Below the pieces are notes generated by a model. That model made no database searches. It was given only the letters and a program-made list of their open reading frames with translations, and was not told the origin of the DNA. This document shows, one piece after another, positions 42,437-50,007 of a stretch of 50,007 nucleotides of DNA. This stretch comes from Pseudoalteromonas atlantica (lineage in GTDB: Bacteria; Pseudomonadota; Gammaproteobacteria; Enterobacterales; Alteromonadaceae). Where the stretch lies: the NCBI GenBank assembly GCA_007988745.1, contig BJUT01000032.1, positions 1-50,007 of the forward strand, read 5' to 3'. Within the stretch, counting starts at the first letter, position 1; every line of letters starts with the position of its first letter. The translations under genes were made by a program, and so were the position numbers.

Positions 42437-45004
42437 ATGAATAAAAGCCTACCGTTTAGGTTAAATAACTTAAAAGTGAGTACAGCAGTGGCTGTGGGCG
42501 CATCGCTTTCGCTATTTGGTGCGTTTACTGCCCACGCGGCACAGCAAACACCTCAAGCACAAGAAGATATAGAGCAAATAAGCGTTATTGGCTCACGCCG
42601 TTTAGGGCGCACAGTTGAAGACAGCGCCGTACCTATTGATATTATTGGCGCTGAGGCGCTTACCAGTTCAGGCCTTACGGAAACAAACGCGCTACTGAGC
42701 AATTTGTTACCTAGTTTTAACTTTCCACAGGCATCGCTTACCGATGGCAGTGATCATGTACGCCCTGCACAACTTCGTGGTTTAGCACCCGATCATACCT
42801 TAGTGCTGGTTAATGGGAAGCGTCGTCATAGTAGCGCACTGCTTAATTTAAATGGTTCAACGGGGCGTGGCTCATCTTCTGTAGATTTAAATGCAATACC
42901 AGCTAATGCTATTGAACGCATTGAAGTTTTACGCGATGGCGCTGCGGCGCAATACGGCTCTGATGCTATAGCGGGTGTGATTAATATTGTACTTAAAAGC
43001 GCAAGCAGCGGCGGCTCCCTTGCGGCTATTTATGGGGCAAATGTCACCGAGATGGATGGTGTACCTCAGCTTGAATCGGTATCTGAGGGTAGCGATGGCA
43101 ACCTAGCATTTACCGAAGGCGGCGATCGCTCTTTAACCGATGGGCAAACGCTTACTTTGCAAGGTAATATTGGTTTAGAGCTTGGTGATAATGGCTTTTT
43201 AAACATTTCGACTGAATACCGCGACCGCCACTCAACTAACCGTGCCGATTACGATCAACGCGAAAACTACAACCGATTAGAAGATGGCTCACTCGACCCT
43301 CGCGAGTTTACAGTTAACCGCTATAACCATAACTTTGGTAATGGGGATGTAGAAGACCTATCGGTTTTTTATAATGCAGGGTATCAACTAGCTAACGATG
43401 CAGATTTGTATTCATTTGGCTCTTACTCTAAACGTGAAGGTGAAGGCGCTGGTTTTTATAGACGCGCAAGCGATAGCCGTAATATAGAAGAAATATACCC
43501 CGACGGTTTTTTACCTGTGATCACCTCAGATATAAACGACTACTCACTCGCGTTAGGTGTTAAAGGCTTTATAAGTGATTGGAACTACGATGTATCGGCT
43601 GTGTATGGTGAAGATGCGTTCGAATTTGGTGTAACCAATAGTTTAAATACGTCGTACGGCCCCACTAGCCAAACACGCTTTGATGCCGGTACGCTGACAT
43701 ACGATCAACTTACTTTAAATGTTGATTTAAGCCGCGAAGTGGATGTCAGCTTTTTAGAAAGCGCGGTAAGTGTTGCCATTGGGGCTGAGTACCGCACAGA
43801 AGGCTATCAAATAGAAGCTGGCGAAGAAGCCTCATACGCACAAGGCTCATTTGGCCCAGGTGGCGTAGTCACAGGCGAAGATGGCCCATTTGGTGCAGCA
43901 GGTGCGCAGGTATTTCCAGGCTTTACACCTGAATCAGAAGGTGACAACAGCCGCCATAATGTAAGCTTTTACATAGACTTAGAAACCTACCTGACAGATG
44001 ATTGGAACATAGCTGTGGCAGCCCGTTATGAGGATTACTCAGATTTTGGCGATACACTTAACGGCAAAATTGCAACGCGCTATTCGTTAACCGAAGATTT
44101 AGCCATACGCGCCTCAGCCTCAACAGGGTTTAGAGCGCCTTCATTACAACAGCAATATTTTACTTCGGTTGCTACCGTATTTGTTGATAGCGTTCCGACC
44201 GAAACCGGCACCTTTGCACCAAGCAGCGATGTAGCCAAAGCGCTTGGCTCACCGGGCCTTGATGCCGAAGAAGCCACTAACTACGGGGTTGGCTTTACTT
44301 GGTCTACCGACTTTAATTTCAGCTTATCGGTTGATTACTATCAAATACTAATTGATGACCGTATTGTTTTATCTAACAATTTATCGGGCGCAGCAATAGA
44401 AGAGTTGCTAGCAGGCACGGGCGCTAACCAAGGCCGCTTTTTCTTAAACGCTATAGATAGTAAAACGCGCGGTGTTGATGTGGTTGCCTCGTACAACTTA
44501 ATCACCGATGGCTATGGCGATATTGCCTTTAACTTAGGGTATAACTACGGCAAAAATGAAGTCACTGATATTATTGACCCGCCCGCTGAACTGCAAGGTG
44601 CTGGGTTTGATCAAGACAACTTGTTCTCAGGTACAGAGCTGCGCCGCTTTGAAGTAAGCACCCCGCGCAATAAATACAATTTAAGTGCTACATGGACCCA
44701 TGATGCGCTGCGTACCACACTTAGAACTACGCGTTATGGTGAAACCCAAGACCCTTCATCAACGCCCGAGCTAAACGAGGTATTAAAACCTAAGTGGATC
44801 ACTGATTTAGATGTAGCCTATGCCGCTACCGATAACCTAACGCTTAGTTTAGGTGCCAATAACATTTTTGATGTATACCCAGATCCTACCCGCGAAAATG
44901 TAGAAGAAGTCTCTACTTTTTCTCGCTTGTTTGCTTATTCGAGCTTTTCGCCCTACGGATTTAATGGCCGTTACGTGTACGGCAAAATAGAAATGAAGTT
45001 TTAA
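42437..45004 (+). CDS. TonB-dependent outer membrane receptor
   Basis: This 855-residue outer membrane transporter starts at ATG 42437 (MNKSLPFRLNN), fixed by GAGGA 8 bases upstream. The signal peptide ends AHAA (about residue 38). The IEQISVIGSRR segment serves as a TonB-box region. The plug (about 50-190) has VNGKRRHSSALLNLNGSTG and IERIEVLRDGAAAQYGSDAIA. A 22-strand barrel ends in FSPYGFNGRYVYGKIEMKF with a terminal Phe. The substrate is unknown; no siderophore or Fur site was recognised nearby. Confidence 0.93.
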   Translation: MNKSLPFRLNNLKVSTAVAVGASLSLFGAFTAHAAQQTPQAQEDIEQISVIGSRRLGRTVEDSAVPIDIIGAEALTSSGLTETNALLSNLLPSFNFPQASLTDGSDHVRPAQLRGLAPDHTLVLVNGKRRHSSALLNLNGSTGRGSSSVDLNAIPANAIERIEVLRDGAAAQYGSDAIAGVINIVLKSASSGGSLAAIYGANVTEMDGVPQLESVSEGSDGNLAFTEGGDRSLTDGQTLTLQGNIGLELGDNGFLNISTEYRDRHSTNRADYDQRENYNRLEDGSLDPREFTVNRYNHNFGNGDVEDLSVFYNAGYQLANDADLYSFGSYSKREGEGAGFYRRASDSRNIEEIYPDGFLPVITSDINDYSLALGVKGFISDWNYDVSAVYGEDAFEFGVTNSLNTSYGPTSQTRFDAGTLTYDQLTLNVDLSREVDVSFLESAVSVAIGAEYRTEGYQIEAGEEASYAQGSFGPGGVVTGEDGPFGAAGAQVFPGFTPESEGDNSRHNVSFYIDLETYLTDDWNIAVAARYEDYSDFGDTLNGKIATRYSLTEDLAIRASASTGFRAPSLQQQYFTSVATVFVDSVPTETGTFAPSSDVAKALGSPGLDAEEATNYGVGFTWSTDFNFSLSVDYYQILIDDRIVLSNNLSGAAIEELLAGTGANQGRFFLNAIDSKTRGVDVVASYNLITDGYGDIAFNLGYNYGKNEVTDIIDPPAELQGAGFDQDNLFSGTELRRFEVSTPRNKYNLSATWTHDALRTTLRTTRYGETQDPSSTPELNEVLKPKWITDLDVAYAATDNLTLSLGANNIFDVYPDPTRENVEEVSTFSRLFAYSSFSPYGFNGRYVYGKIEMKF

Positions 45005-45037
45005 GCGCTAAACATTTCAAAATGTACTCAAAAACAC

Positions 45038-45062
45038 AAAAGCCACCTAGTCGGTGGCTTTT
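45038..45062. terminator. Terminator between TonB receptor and ilvE
   Basis: AAAAGCCACC (45038-45047) pairs with GGTGGCTTTT (45053-45062) around a 5-base loop, between convergent genes. Confidence 0.88.
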
Positions 45063-45084
45063 TACTGCGAACTGCTCAAATCAA

Positions 45085-46080
45085 TTAGATTTTAGTTAAC
45101 CAGCCGTGTTTGTCTTCACTTTTACCCCATTGAATATCGTTCAATGCTTGGCGTAATCGCGCTGTTGTAGGGCCTGGCTCGCCACTGCCTACTTTGTATT
45201 CTTTATCGTTATGAATAAACGTGCCTACCGGCGTTAACACCGCAGCAGTGCCTGAAAGTGCAGCTTCTGTGCCTGGCTTTGCAGCACGCTCTAAAAGCTC
45301 GGTAACGCTAAAGTTACGCTCGCTTACCGTCATGCCTAAGTCTTTTGCAATGGTTAAAATGCTATTACGGGTTACGCCATGTAAAAACGTGCTATCAAGC
45401 GCTTTGGTAATAATTTCGTTACCATCGATCAGAATAAAGTTAGCAGCACCTGTTTCTTGTACGTCGCCGCCAGGGCAAAACAAGATTTGATCGGCTTGGT
45501 ATTTTTCGCGTGCTGCGCTAATTGGTGCAAGTGCACTGGCGTAGTTACCGCCACTTTTTACCATGCCCATGTGCGGGGCACAGCGCATGCCATCTTCTTC
45601 AAGTAATACCCGCAGCGCAGTAGCACCGCCGGTAAAGTAATCGCCAACTGGCGATAAAAGCGTATATAACAACGAGCTCATTGAAGGTGCAGCCGCTTTA
45701 CCAATGGCAGCCTCTGTTCCTATGTGAGTTGGGCGAATGTACATAGAGCCCGGTGGCAATGGCGTTTCATCAGCATACTCTTTAACAATCTCGATAATCA
45801 TGTCTTTTAGCATTTGACCGTCAAAGCTTGGTAAGCTTAATAGCGCAGAGCTTTGCTGCATACGCGCAATGTTTGCATCTATTCTAAAAATATAAATAGA
45901 GCCATCTTCGTGGCGAAAAGCTTTTAAGCCTTCAAAACACGTGCTTGAATAATGAAGGACGTGCGCGCCCGCATGAAGTTCAAGTTTATCGGAAGGGACG
46001 ATTGAGCTTTCGCTCCATTGGTTATCAGAAAAACGAGCTTGAATCATCTGCGGCATAAACACGGTACCGAATGCGGCCAT
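45085..46080 (-). CDS. ilvE: Branched-chain amino acid aminotransferase
   Basis: This class IV PLP enzyme interconverts leucine, isoleucine and valine with their 2-oxo acids. Its 331 residues begin MAAFGTVFMP; an upstream in-frame ATG at 46128 is rejected because AGAGAG precedes the second. Lys175 in GMVKSGGNYASAL binds PLP. STCFEGLKAFRHEDG, MYIRPTHIGTE and VQETGAANFILI are family motifs. Confidence 0.93.
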   Translation of the reverse strand: MAAFGTVFMPQMIQARFSDNQWSESSIVPSDKLELHAGAHVLHYSSTCFEGLKAFRHEDGSIYIFRIDANIARMQQSSALLSLPSFDGQMLKDMIIEIVKEYADETPLPPGSMYIRPTHIGTEAAIGKAAAPSMSSLLYTLLSPVGDYFTGGATALRVLLEEDGMRCAPHMGMVKSGGNYASALAPISAAREKYQADQILFCPGGDVQETGAANFILIDGNEIITKALDSTFLHGVTRNSILTIAKDLGMTVSERNFSVTELLERAAKPGTEAALSGTAAVLTPVGTFIHNDKEYKVGSGEPGPTTARLRQALNDIQWGKSEDKHGWLTKI

Positions 46081-46227
46081 TTTAATCTCTCTTGTGTGGT
46101 CTATTTTTCTCCATTGTATGACATTCATGCATCATTTAACCATAGCAAAACTGAGGCTTTTTTAATTATCAAAAAGAAATTTTTGCAACTGCTGTTTATA
46201 AATTGGCCATATTGCTAAGCACATACA

Positions 46228-46265
46228 AAAAAGCCGATTAATGCACCTTCATTAATCGGCTTTTT
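46228..46265. terminator. Bidirectional terminator before ilvE and the desaturase operon end
   Basis: AAAAAGCCGATTAAT (46228-46242) pairs perfectly with ATTAATCGGCTTTTT (46251-46265) around an 8-base loop. It terminates the leftward desaturase operon and may also insulate ilvE. Confidence 0.88.
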
Positions 46266-46277
46266 AAAGGCACATTA

Positions 46278-46319
46278 TTTATTTAAACGAGTACCTAATT
46301 TATTTAAACGAGTACCTAA
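46278..46319. repeat. Exact 21-base tandem duplication at the desaturase stop codon
   Basis: Two exact 21-base copies, sharing the core ATTTAAACGAGTACCT, lie at 46278-46298 and 46299-46319. Read on the minus strand each encodes IRYSFK-stop, so the right copy is the real end of the desaturase and the left copy lies after its stop. Confidence 0.9.
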
Positions 46320-47352
46320 TAATACGTTTTAATACCGAGCTGTACTGTTTATAAAAACCACCTGTATGATAATCAATACCGTGTTTTTGCATAACGGCTT
46401 GCACTTGCGGGGCCACTTCTTGATAGCGAGAGGACGGCATATCAGGAAATAAGTGATGCTCAATTTGGCAACTTAAATGCCCAGTTAAAACATGAAACCA
46501 GTGCGGGCCTTTAATATTTGATGAGCCTAAAACTTGGCGATAGTACCACTGCCCTTGCGTTTCGTTTATGCAGTCCTCTTGTTTAAAGGTTTCGGTGTCC
46601 TCGGTAAAGTGGCCACAAAAAATAATGGTTGAGGTCCATAAATTACGGATTAAATTTGCCAGTAAGTTGCCTGCTAATACCCATAAAAACAAAGGGCCTG
46701 CCAATAAAGGAAATATCACATAATCTTTTATTAATTGGCGCGCACCTTTACTAAAAAAGCGCTGCTTTAGGGTAGAATGCGATACACCCCCTTCGCGGTT
46801 TTCTTTCTTTTTACCAATAAACACGCGTTCCGCTGCCAGCTCGTGATACGACACACCCCACTGAAACAGCACACTTAAATTTATATATGTAATAAACTGC
46901 CACACATTTTTTAAGCGCCATTTAAAATCATTGCTTAAACGCAATAAGCCATAACCAAAGTCGCGGTCTTTACCAATAATATTAGTATACGTATGATGCT
47001 CAAAGTTATGAACGCGATGCCAACTTTGCCCATCGCAAGCAATATCCCATTCATAATGCTGCGAGTTAAGCTGCTTATCGTTCATCCAATCGTATTGGCC
47101 GTGCATAACATTGTGGCCAATTTCCATGTTGTCTAAAATTTTTGCCAGCGCTAATAACAGTACACCCGCAACCCATAAAAGTGGCTGAATAAAGCCCAGC
47201 ATAAGTAAAATACGGCCACTCCACTCACATAGCCGCTGCTTTTTAACAACCGAGCGAATGTAGTTTGCATCTTGCTGCCCTACTTTGCCTAGCGTATCCA
47301 TTTTTATGCTATCTAAATCGTGGGCTAACTGATCAAAGTTTATGTTTTTCAT
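46300..47352 (-). CDS. Membrane fatty acid desaturase
   Basis: This 350-residue membrane di-iron desaturase acts on acyl chains. The three histidine boxes are present: HNVMH (80-84), HNFEHH (115-120) and QIEHH (296-300), with an extra GHFTED region. Hydrophobic segments lie at about residues 48-75 and 150-260. It overlaps the ferredoxin reductase by 4 bases (ATGA) and so takes electrons from it. The C-terminal codons are duplicated after the stop. Position specificity is not determined. Confidence 0.92.
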   Translation of the reverse strand: MKNINFDQLAHDLDSIKMDTLGKVGQQDANYIRSVVKKQRLCEWSGRILLMLGFIQPLLWVAGVLLLALAKILDNMEIGHNVMHGQYDWMNDKQLNSQHYEWDIACDGQSWHRVHNFEHHTYTNIIGKDRDFGYGLLRLSNDFKWRLKNVWQFITYINLSVLFQWGVSYHELAAERVFIGKKKENREGGVSHSTLKQRFFSKGARQLIKDYVIFPLLAGPLFLWVLAGNLLANLIRNLWTSTIIFCGHFTEDTETFKQEDCINETQGQWYYRQVLGSSNIKGPHWFHVLTGHLSCQIEHHLFPDMPSSRYQEVAPQVQAVMQKHGIDYHTGGFYKQYSSVLKRIIRYSFK

Positions 47353-48392
47353 AGCTGTAACTCCAAGTCGCTAACAGGTTGACTTACACACAGTTGAATT
47401 AACTGCTCGCCGTTATCACTCAACTCACCAGTTTTTAGATTACGCACCACGCCTGACTTTTTAATGCACTGGCACTGGTGGCAAATACCAATGCCACACC
47501 CGCGTTTAACCGGTAATTGTTTTGCCTCAAACTGTGCTAACAATGCATTGTTAGCATTTACGATATGAGCGCTGCTATTAATCTGTACGTTAAACAGGCT
47601 GTCGTCATTTTGGCTTGGCAGCGTTAAACCAAATGCCTCTTGGTAGTAATTTAAATGGTGTTTTTTAGCAAAGTCACACACCGTTTTCATAAAGTTTGCA
47701 GGCCCACAGCAGTATATATCTGGGTTTTCCCATACATTTACATGGCGAGTAATATCATCTGATTGCTCGCGTGTGAGCAGTAAAAACGAAAAATGCGAAA
47801 ACTGGTTTGCTAATGCGCTTAGCTCGTCTACACATTGGTGCGCTGCGGCTTTGGCATAATAAATCAGCGATACTTTTTGTGTGGTATGTTTTAAATGCTC
47901 ACTAATCATGGCAAGCATAGGTGTAATACCCGAGCCGCCAGCTATAAACGTTGCATTGTTTTGGGTGTTTTTATAAACAAAGTCGCCACTAGGCGCTGAA
48001 ACATTGCACCACTCACCGACTCGTAAAGCACTGCTTAAAAGGCTTGTAAAACGCCCTTGCTCATTAGTTTTAATTAATAAACGCACCAAGCCCGTTTTTT
48101 TAAATTGCTCAGGGCTTGAGGCAACCGTAAACACACGAGTTAATAAACGCCCGTTTATTTCTACCGTTAAACTAATATGTTGGCCAGCATTGTGTGCCTG
48201 CCAGTGCTGAGTAGGCTTTAAGGTAATACTTAAAAAATCACCATTGTGCTGCGTCAGCTCTTCTATTTTTGCTCTATAAAGACCAGCACGCCACGCAGGC
48301 TTAACCATTTGCATTATGGGCTCAATGTAGCCTGCAAAGCTTTGATGGTGTAAAAACCACTTCGAAAATTGGTCTAATACTTTAGTAATCAT
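47349..48392 (-). CDS. Flavin/2Fe-2S ferredoxin reductase partner of the desaturase
   Basis: This 347-residue electron donor has an FAD-binding domain (about 35-135, GRLLTRVFTVASSPEQF), an NAD(P)-binding domain (about 145-245, FIAGGSGITPMLAM and IYCCGPANFMKTV) and a C-terminal plant-type 2Fe-2S domain. Its four cysteines are near residues 300, 305, 308 and 336 (CGIGICHQC...C). The frame begins GTG 48395; the next codon ATG 48392 is preferred, 9 bases after AAGAGA. It heads the desaturase operon. Confidence 0.9.
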   Translation of the reverse strand: MITKVLDQFSKWFLHHQSFAGYIEPIMQMVKPAWRAGLYRAKIEELTQHNGDFLSITLKPTQHWQAHNAGQHISLTVEINGRLLTRVFTVASSPEQFKKTGLVRLLIKTNEQGRFTSLLSSALRVGEWCNVSAPSGDFVYKNTQNNATFIAGGSGITPMLAMISEHLKHTTQKVSLIYYAKAAAHQCVDELSALANQFSHFSFLLLTREQSDDITRHVNVWENPDIYCCGPANFMKTVCDFAKKHHLNYYQEAFGLTLPSQNDDSLFNVQINSSAHIVNANNALLAQFEAKQLPVKRGCGIGICHQCQCIKKSGVVRNLKTGELSDNGEQLIQLCVSQPVSDLELQL

Positions 48393-48428
48393 CACTATTA
48401 ATCTCTTGGATATTAAATATTGAATTTG

Positions 48429-48446
48429 AACTTACATGTGTACGCT
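48429..48446. promoter_or_regulatory. FabR/DesT-like operator 1
   Basis: AACTTACATGTGTACGCT compares with the FabR consensus AGCGTACAnnTGTACGCT at 14 of 16 defined positions, with one half-site perfect. It lies about 37 bases upstream of the reductase start. Lipid-responsive TetR regulators of this type control unsaturated fatty acid genes. Confidence 0.55.
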
Positions 48447-48454
48447 CAAACTTC

Positions 48455-48472
48455 AGCGCACAAGTGTACGCC
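48455..48472. promoter_or_regulatory. FabR/DesT-like operator 2
   Basis: AGCGCACAAGTGTACGCC matches the FabR consensus at 14 of 16 defined positions, with both half-sites one base off. Its centre is 26 bases from that of operator 1, so both face nearly the same side of the helix if spacing is about 2.5 turns. The repressor gene is not in this window. Confidence 0.55.
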
Positions 48473-48744
48473 CAAAAAAATTAATTTCAATAGTATTAGA
48501 GTAAATATTCAGTTTTTTAGCGCAATTTTTACGCATCCCTCTAATTTAAAGCGCTGTACTAAAGCCTCAATTAAGGTGTAATAAATAGCTGTTTAAAATA
48601 TTAAAAACAGCCATACAGCACTGCGGGTAAACTCTTTATGATTGAAATATATATGGTTTTTATTAAAGCGCTACATTTAGCAAAATCATCAACAGCATGC
48701 TAATGTAGGTATTACTTGCTTATTTATTGGACAGGACAACAACT
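48473..48744. other. Gene-free remainder between the desaturase operon and the sugar dehydrogenase
   Basis: This AT-rich stretch must hold the promoter of the rightward gene at 48745. I see no further gene, repeat or terminator in it. Confidence 0.5.
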
Positions 48745-49893
48745 GTGTTTTTACCTATAAAAACGATTGCTAAAACATTATCAACGGCGTTTATAGCTGT
48801 ACTCGTTTCAACGCCGGTGGCAGCTGTAGATTACAAAACCCTTGATGTGTTACCGCTCAATGTAAAGGCCGTCAGTGTGGCTAAAGGGGTAACTATCCCC
48901 TGGGCTATTGAGCCGTTAAGTAACGGTGATTTACTTATAACCGAGCGAAGCGGCACACTTTATTTACTGCCTAAAAACTCAGCTAACTTAACTAAGCTCT
49001 CGGGTTTGCCACAAATTGATGCTAATGGGCAAGGCGGTTTACTAGATTTAGCCCTACATAGCGACGCAAACAATAATCAATGGCTTTACATAACTTACTC
49101 AAGTACCCAAGGCGCTAAAAGTGGCAGTAATACAGCCCTAATGCGCGCCAAGCTTAGTGACGATCGCACTGAGCTTTTAAACACACAATTACTATACAAA
49201 GGTGAGCATAACAGCACAAAAGGCCAGCACTACGGAAGCCGTATTGTGTTTGATAACCAAGGGTATGTTTACTTTTCGATTGGCGATCGCGGCTCGCGCG
49301 ATAAAAACCCGCAAGACTTAACCCGTGATGGCGGTAAAATTTATCGCTTACACACTGATGGCCATATTCCTAAAGATAACCCGTTTGTAAATCAAAACAG
49401 CGCTAAACACGCTATATGGTCATACGGACACCGTAACCCGCAAGGCATGTGGTTTGATAAAACAACACAAACGTTATGGTCTCATGAGCACGGCCCACGT
49501 GGCGGCGATGAGCTAAACATAATTAAAGCGGGCGCTAATTATGGCTGGCCTGTGGTTAGTTATGGGATTAATTACAGCGGTACTTCGTTTACCGACATAC
49601 AAGAAAAAGACGGCATGCAATCGCCCGTACTGCATTGGACCCCCTCCATAGCCCCTTCTGACATGTTATTGGTTAGCAGCGATAAGTACCCGCAATTAAA
49701 AGGCAAGCTTTTGCTATCGTCTATGAAATTTTCGTTTTTAAGTGCACTGGAAATATCTAACAAAGGTGTTTCAAAGCAATATAAAATTTTAGAAGGAATA
49801 GGCCGCGTCCGCAGCTTAGCACAAGGCAGTGATGGCTATATTTACTTAGGCATTGACGGACAAGGAATTAAACGCCTTGAGCCTGAGCAATAA
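48745..49893 (+). CDS. PQQ-dependent sugar dehydrogenase (YliI/Asd type)
   Basis: This 382-residue exported protein of the six-bladed beta-propeller aldose sugar dehydrogenase family probably uses PQQ and calcium. A signal peptide ends PVAAV (about residue 27). Motifs include PWAIEPLSNGDLLITER (split), GGLLDLALH, YGSRIVFD, IWSYGHRNPQGM and HEHGPRGGDELN, which are cofactor- and metal-binding in relatives. GTG 48745 follows AGGA (48733-48736) by 8 bases; the TTG at 48727 lies before that site. PQQ biosynthesis genes are not in the window. Confidence 0.88.
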   Translation: MFLPIKTIAKTLSTAFIAVLVSTPVAAVDYKTLDVLPLNVKAVSVAKGVTIPWAIEPLSNGDLLITERSGTLYLLPKNSANLTKLSGLPQIDANGQGGLLDLALHSDANNNQWLYITYSSTQGAKSGSNTALMRAKLSDDRTELLNTQLLYKGEHNSTKGQHYGSRIVFDNQGYVYFSIGDRGSRDKNPQDLTRDGGKIYRLHTDGHIPKDNPFVNQNSAKHAIWSYGHRNPQGMWFDKTTQTLWSHEHGPRGGDELNIIKAGANYGWPVVSYGINYSGTSFTDIQEKDGMQSPVLHWTPSIAPSDMLLVSSDKYPQLKGKLLLSSMKFSFLSALEISNKGVSKQYKILEGIGRVRSLAQGSDGYIYLGIDGQGIKRLEPEQ

Positions 49894-49924
49894 AACCGTT
49901 AGTAACCGCAGCATAGCAAATAAT

Positions 49925-49959
49925 GCGTTTACCTTGTTTTTATATAACAAGGTAAACGC
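49925..49959 (+). terminator. 14-base-pair hairpin after the sugar dehydrogenase
   Basis: GCGTTTACCTTGTT (49925-49938) pairs perfectly with AACAAGGTAAACGC (49946-49959) around a 7-base loop. There is no T run after it, so it may be a weak terminator or a protein-binding palindrome. Confidence 0.55.
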
Positions 49960-50007
49960 CCTACGGCTAAAAGAACTATTTAGCTCTTTGTAGCGTATGG
50001 TAATGCT

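Overview
The window looks like a chromosomal segment of a marine gammaproteobacterium of the order Alteromonadales, most likely Pseudoalteromonas. The basis is an AT-rich composition, protein sequences that resemble that group throughout, a trp locus flanked by yciO/rnm(yciV) and yciB/yciI homologues, and an ExoP-like GH3 glucanase. No rRNA, tRNA, IS element, prophage or CRISPR array was seen. It reads as core genome with a few accessory islets.

Layout. 1-6 kb: aceK (IDH kinase/phosphatase), a divergent LysR regulator, two overlapping small membrane-protein genes, a Cys/His-rich hypothetical, and a dimeric-type isocitrate dehydrogenase gene. 6-10 kb: a secreted HExxH protein, an alpha/beta-hydrolase-like protein, a 55-residue protein with its own leader region and terminator, a periplasmic binding protein-like gene, and a yceI/cytochrome b561 pair. 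10-12.4 kb: scpA, yciO and rnm on the minus strand. 12.4-19.4 kb: the complete tryptophan operon trpE-G-D-CF-B-A, transcribed away from rnm. It is preceded by two successive short leader ORFs, each with three consecutive Trp codons and each followed by its own terminator. 19.4-24.2 kb: a PfpI/DJ-1 protein, HU, yciB, a CPBP membrane protease, an NSS transporter and yciI. 24.2-27 kb: a PepSY protein, a PhoP/PhoQ-like two-component pair and a small secreted protein in one operon. 27-30.5 kb: an AI-2E family permease, a YfcH-like epimerase and a membrane GGDEF cyclase. 30.5-38.4 kb: a beta-glucan/beta-glucoside locus (GH3 lipoprotein, FucP-type permease, GH1 beta-glucosidase, GPH symporter, LacI regulator) with a LacI-type operator in the divergent promoter. 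38.4-42 kb: DUF2987-like, bax, dgt-like and Mpo1-like genes. 42-45 kb: a TonB-dependent receptor. 45-48.7 kb: ilvE, then a desaturase/ferredoxin-reductase operon behind two FabR/DesT-like operator sites. 48.7-50 kb: a PQQ-type sugar dehydrogenase.

How it works together. The trp operon covers chorismate to tryptophan. Its leader appears to hold two ribosome-sensed attenuators in series, which is the most striking regulatory feature here. The GH3/GH1 locus would trim beta-glucans outside the cytoplasm, import glucose or beta-glucosides and split them inside under one LacI repressor. The desaturase pair would supply electrons to and desaturate acyl chains under a TetR-family lipid regulator encoded elsewhere. 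aceK and icd lie 2.6 kb apart and may act at the TCA/glyoxylate branch, but the IDH has lost several NADP-binding residues.
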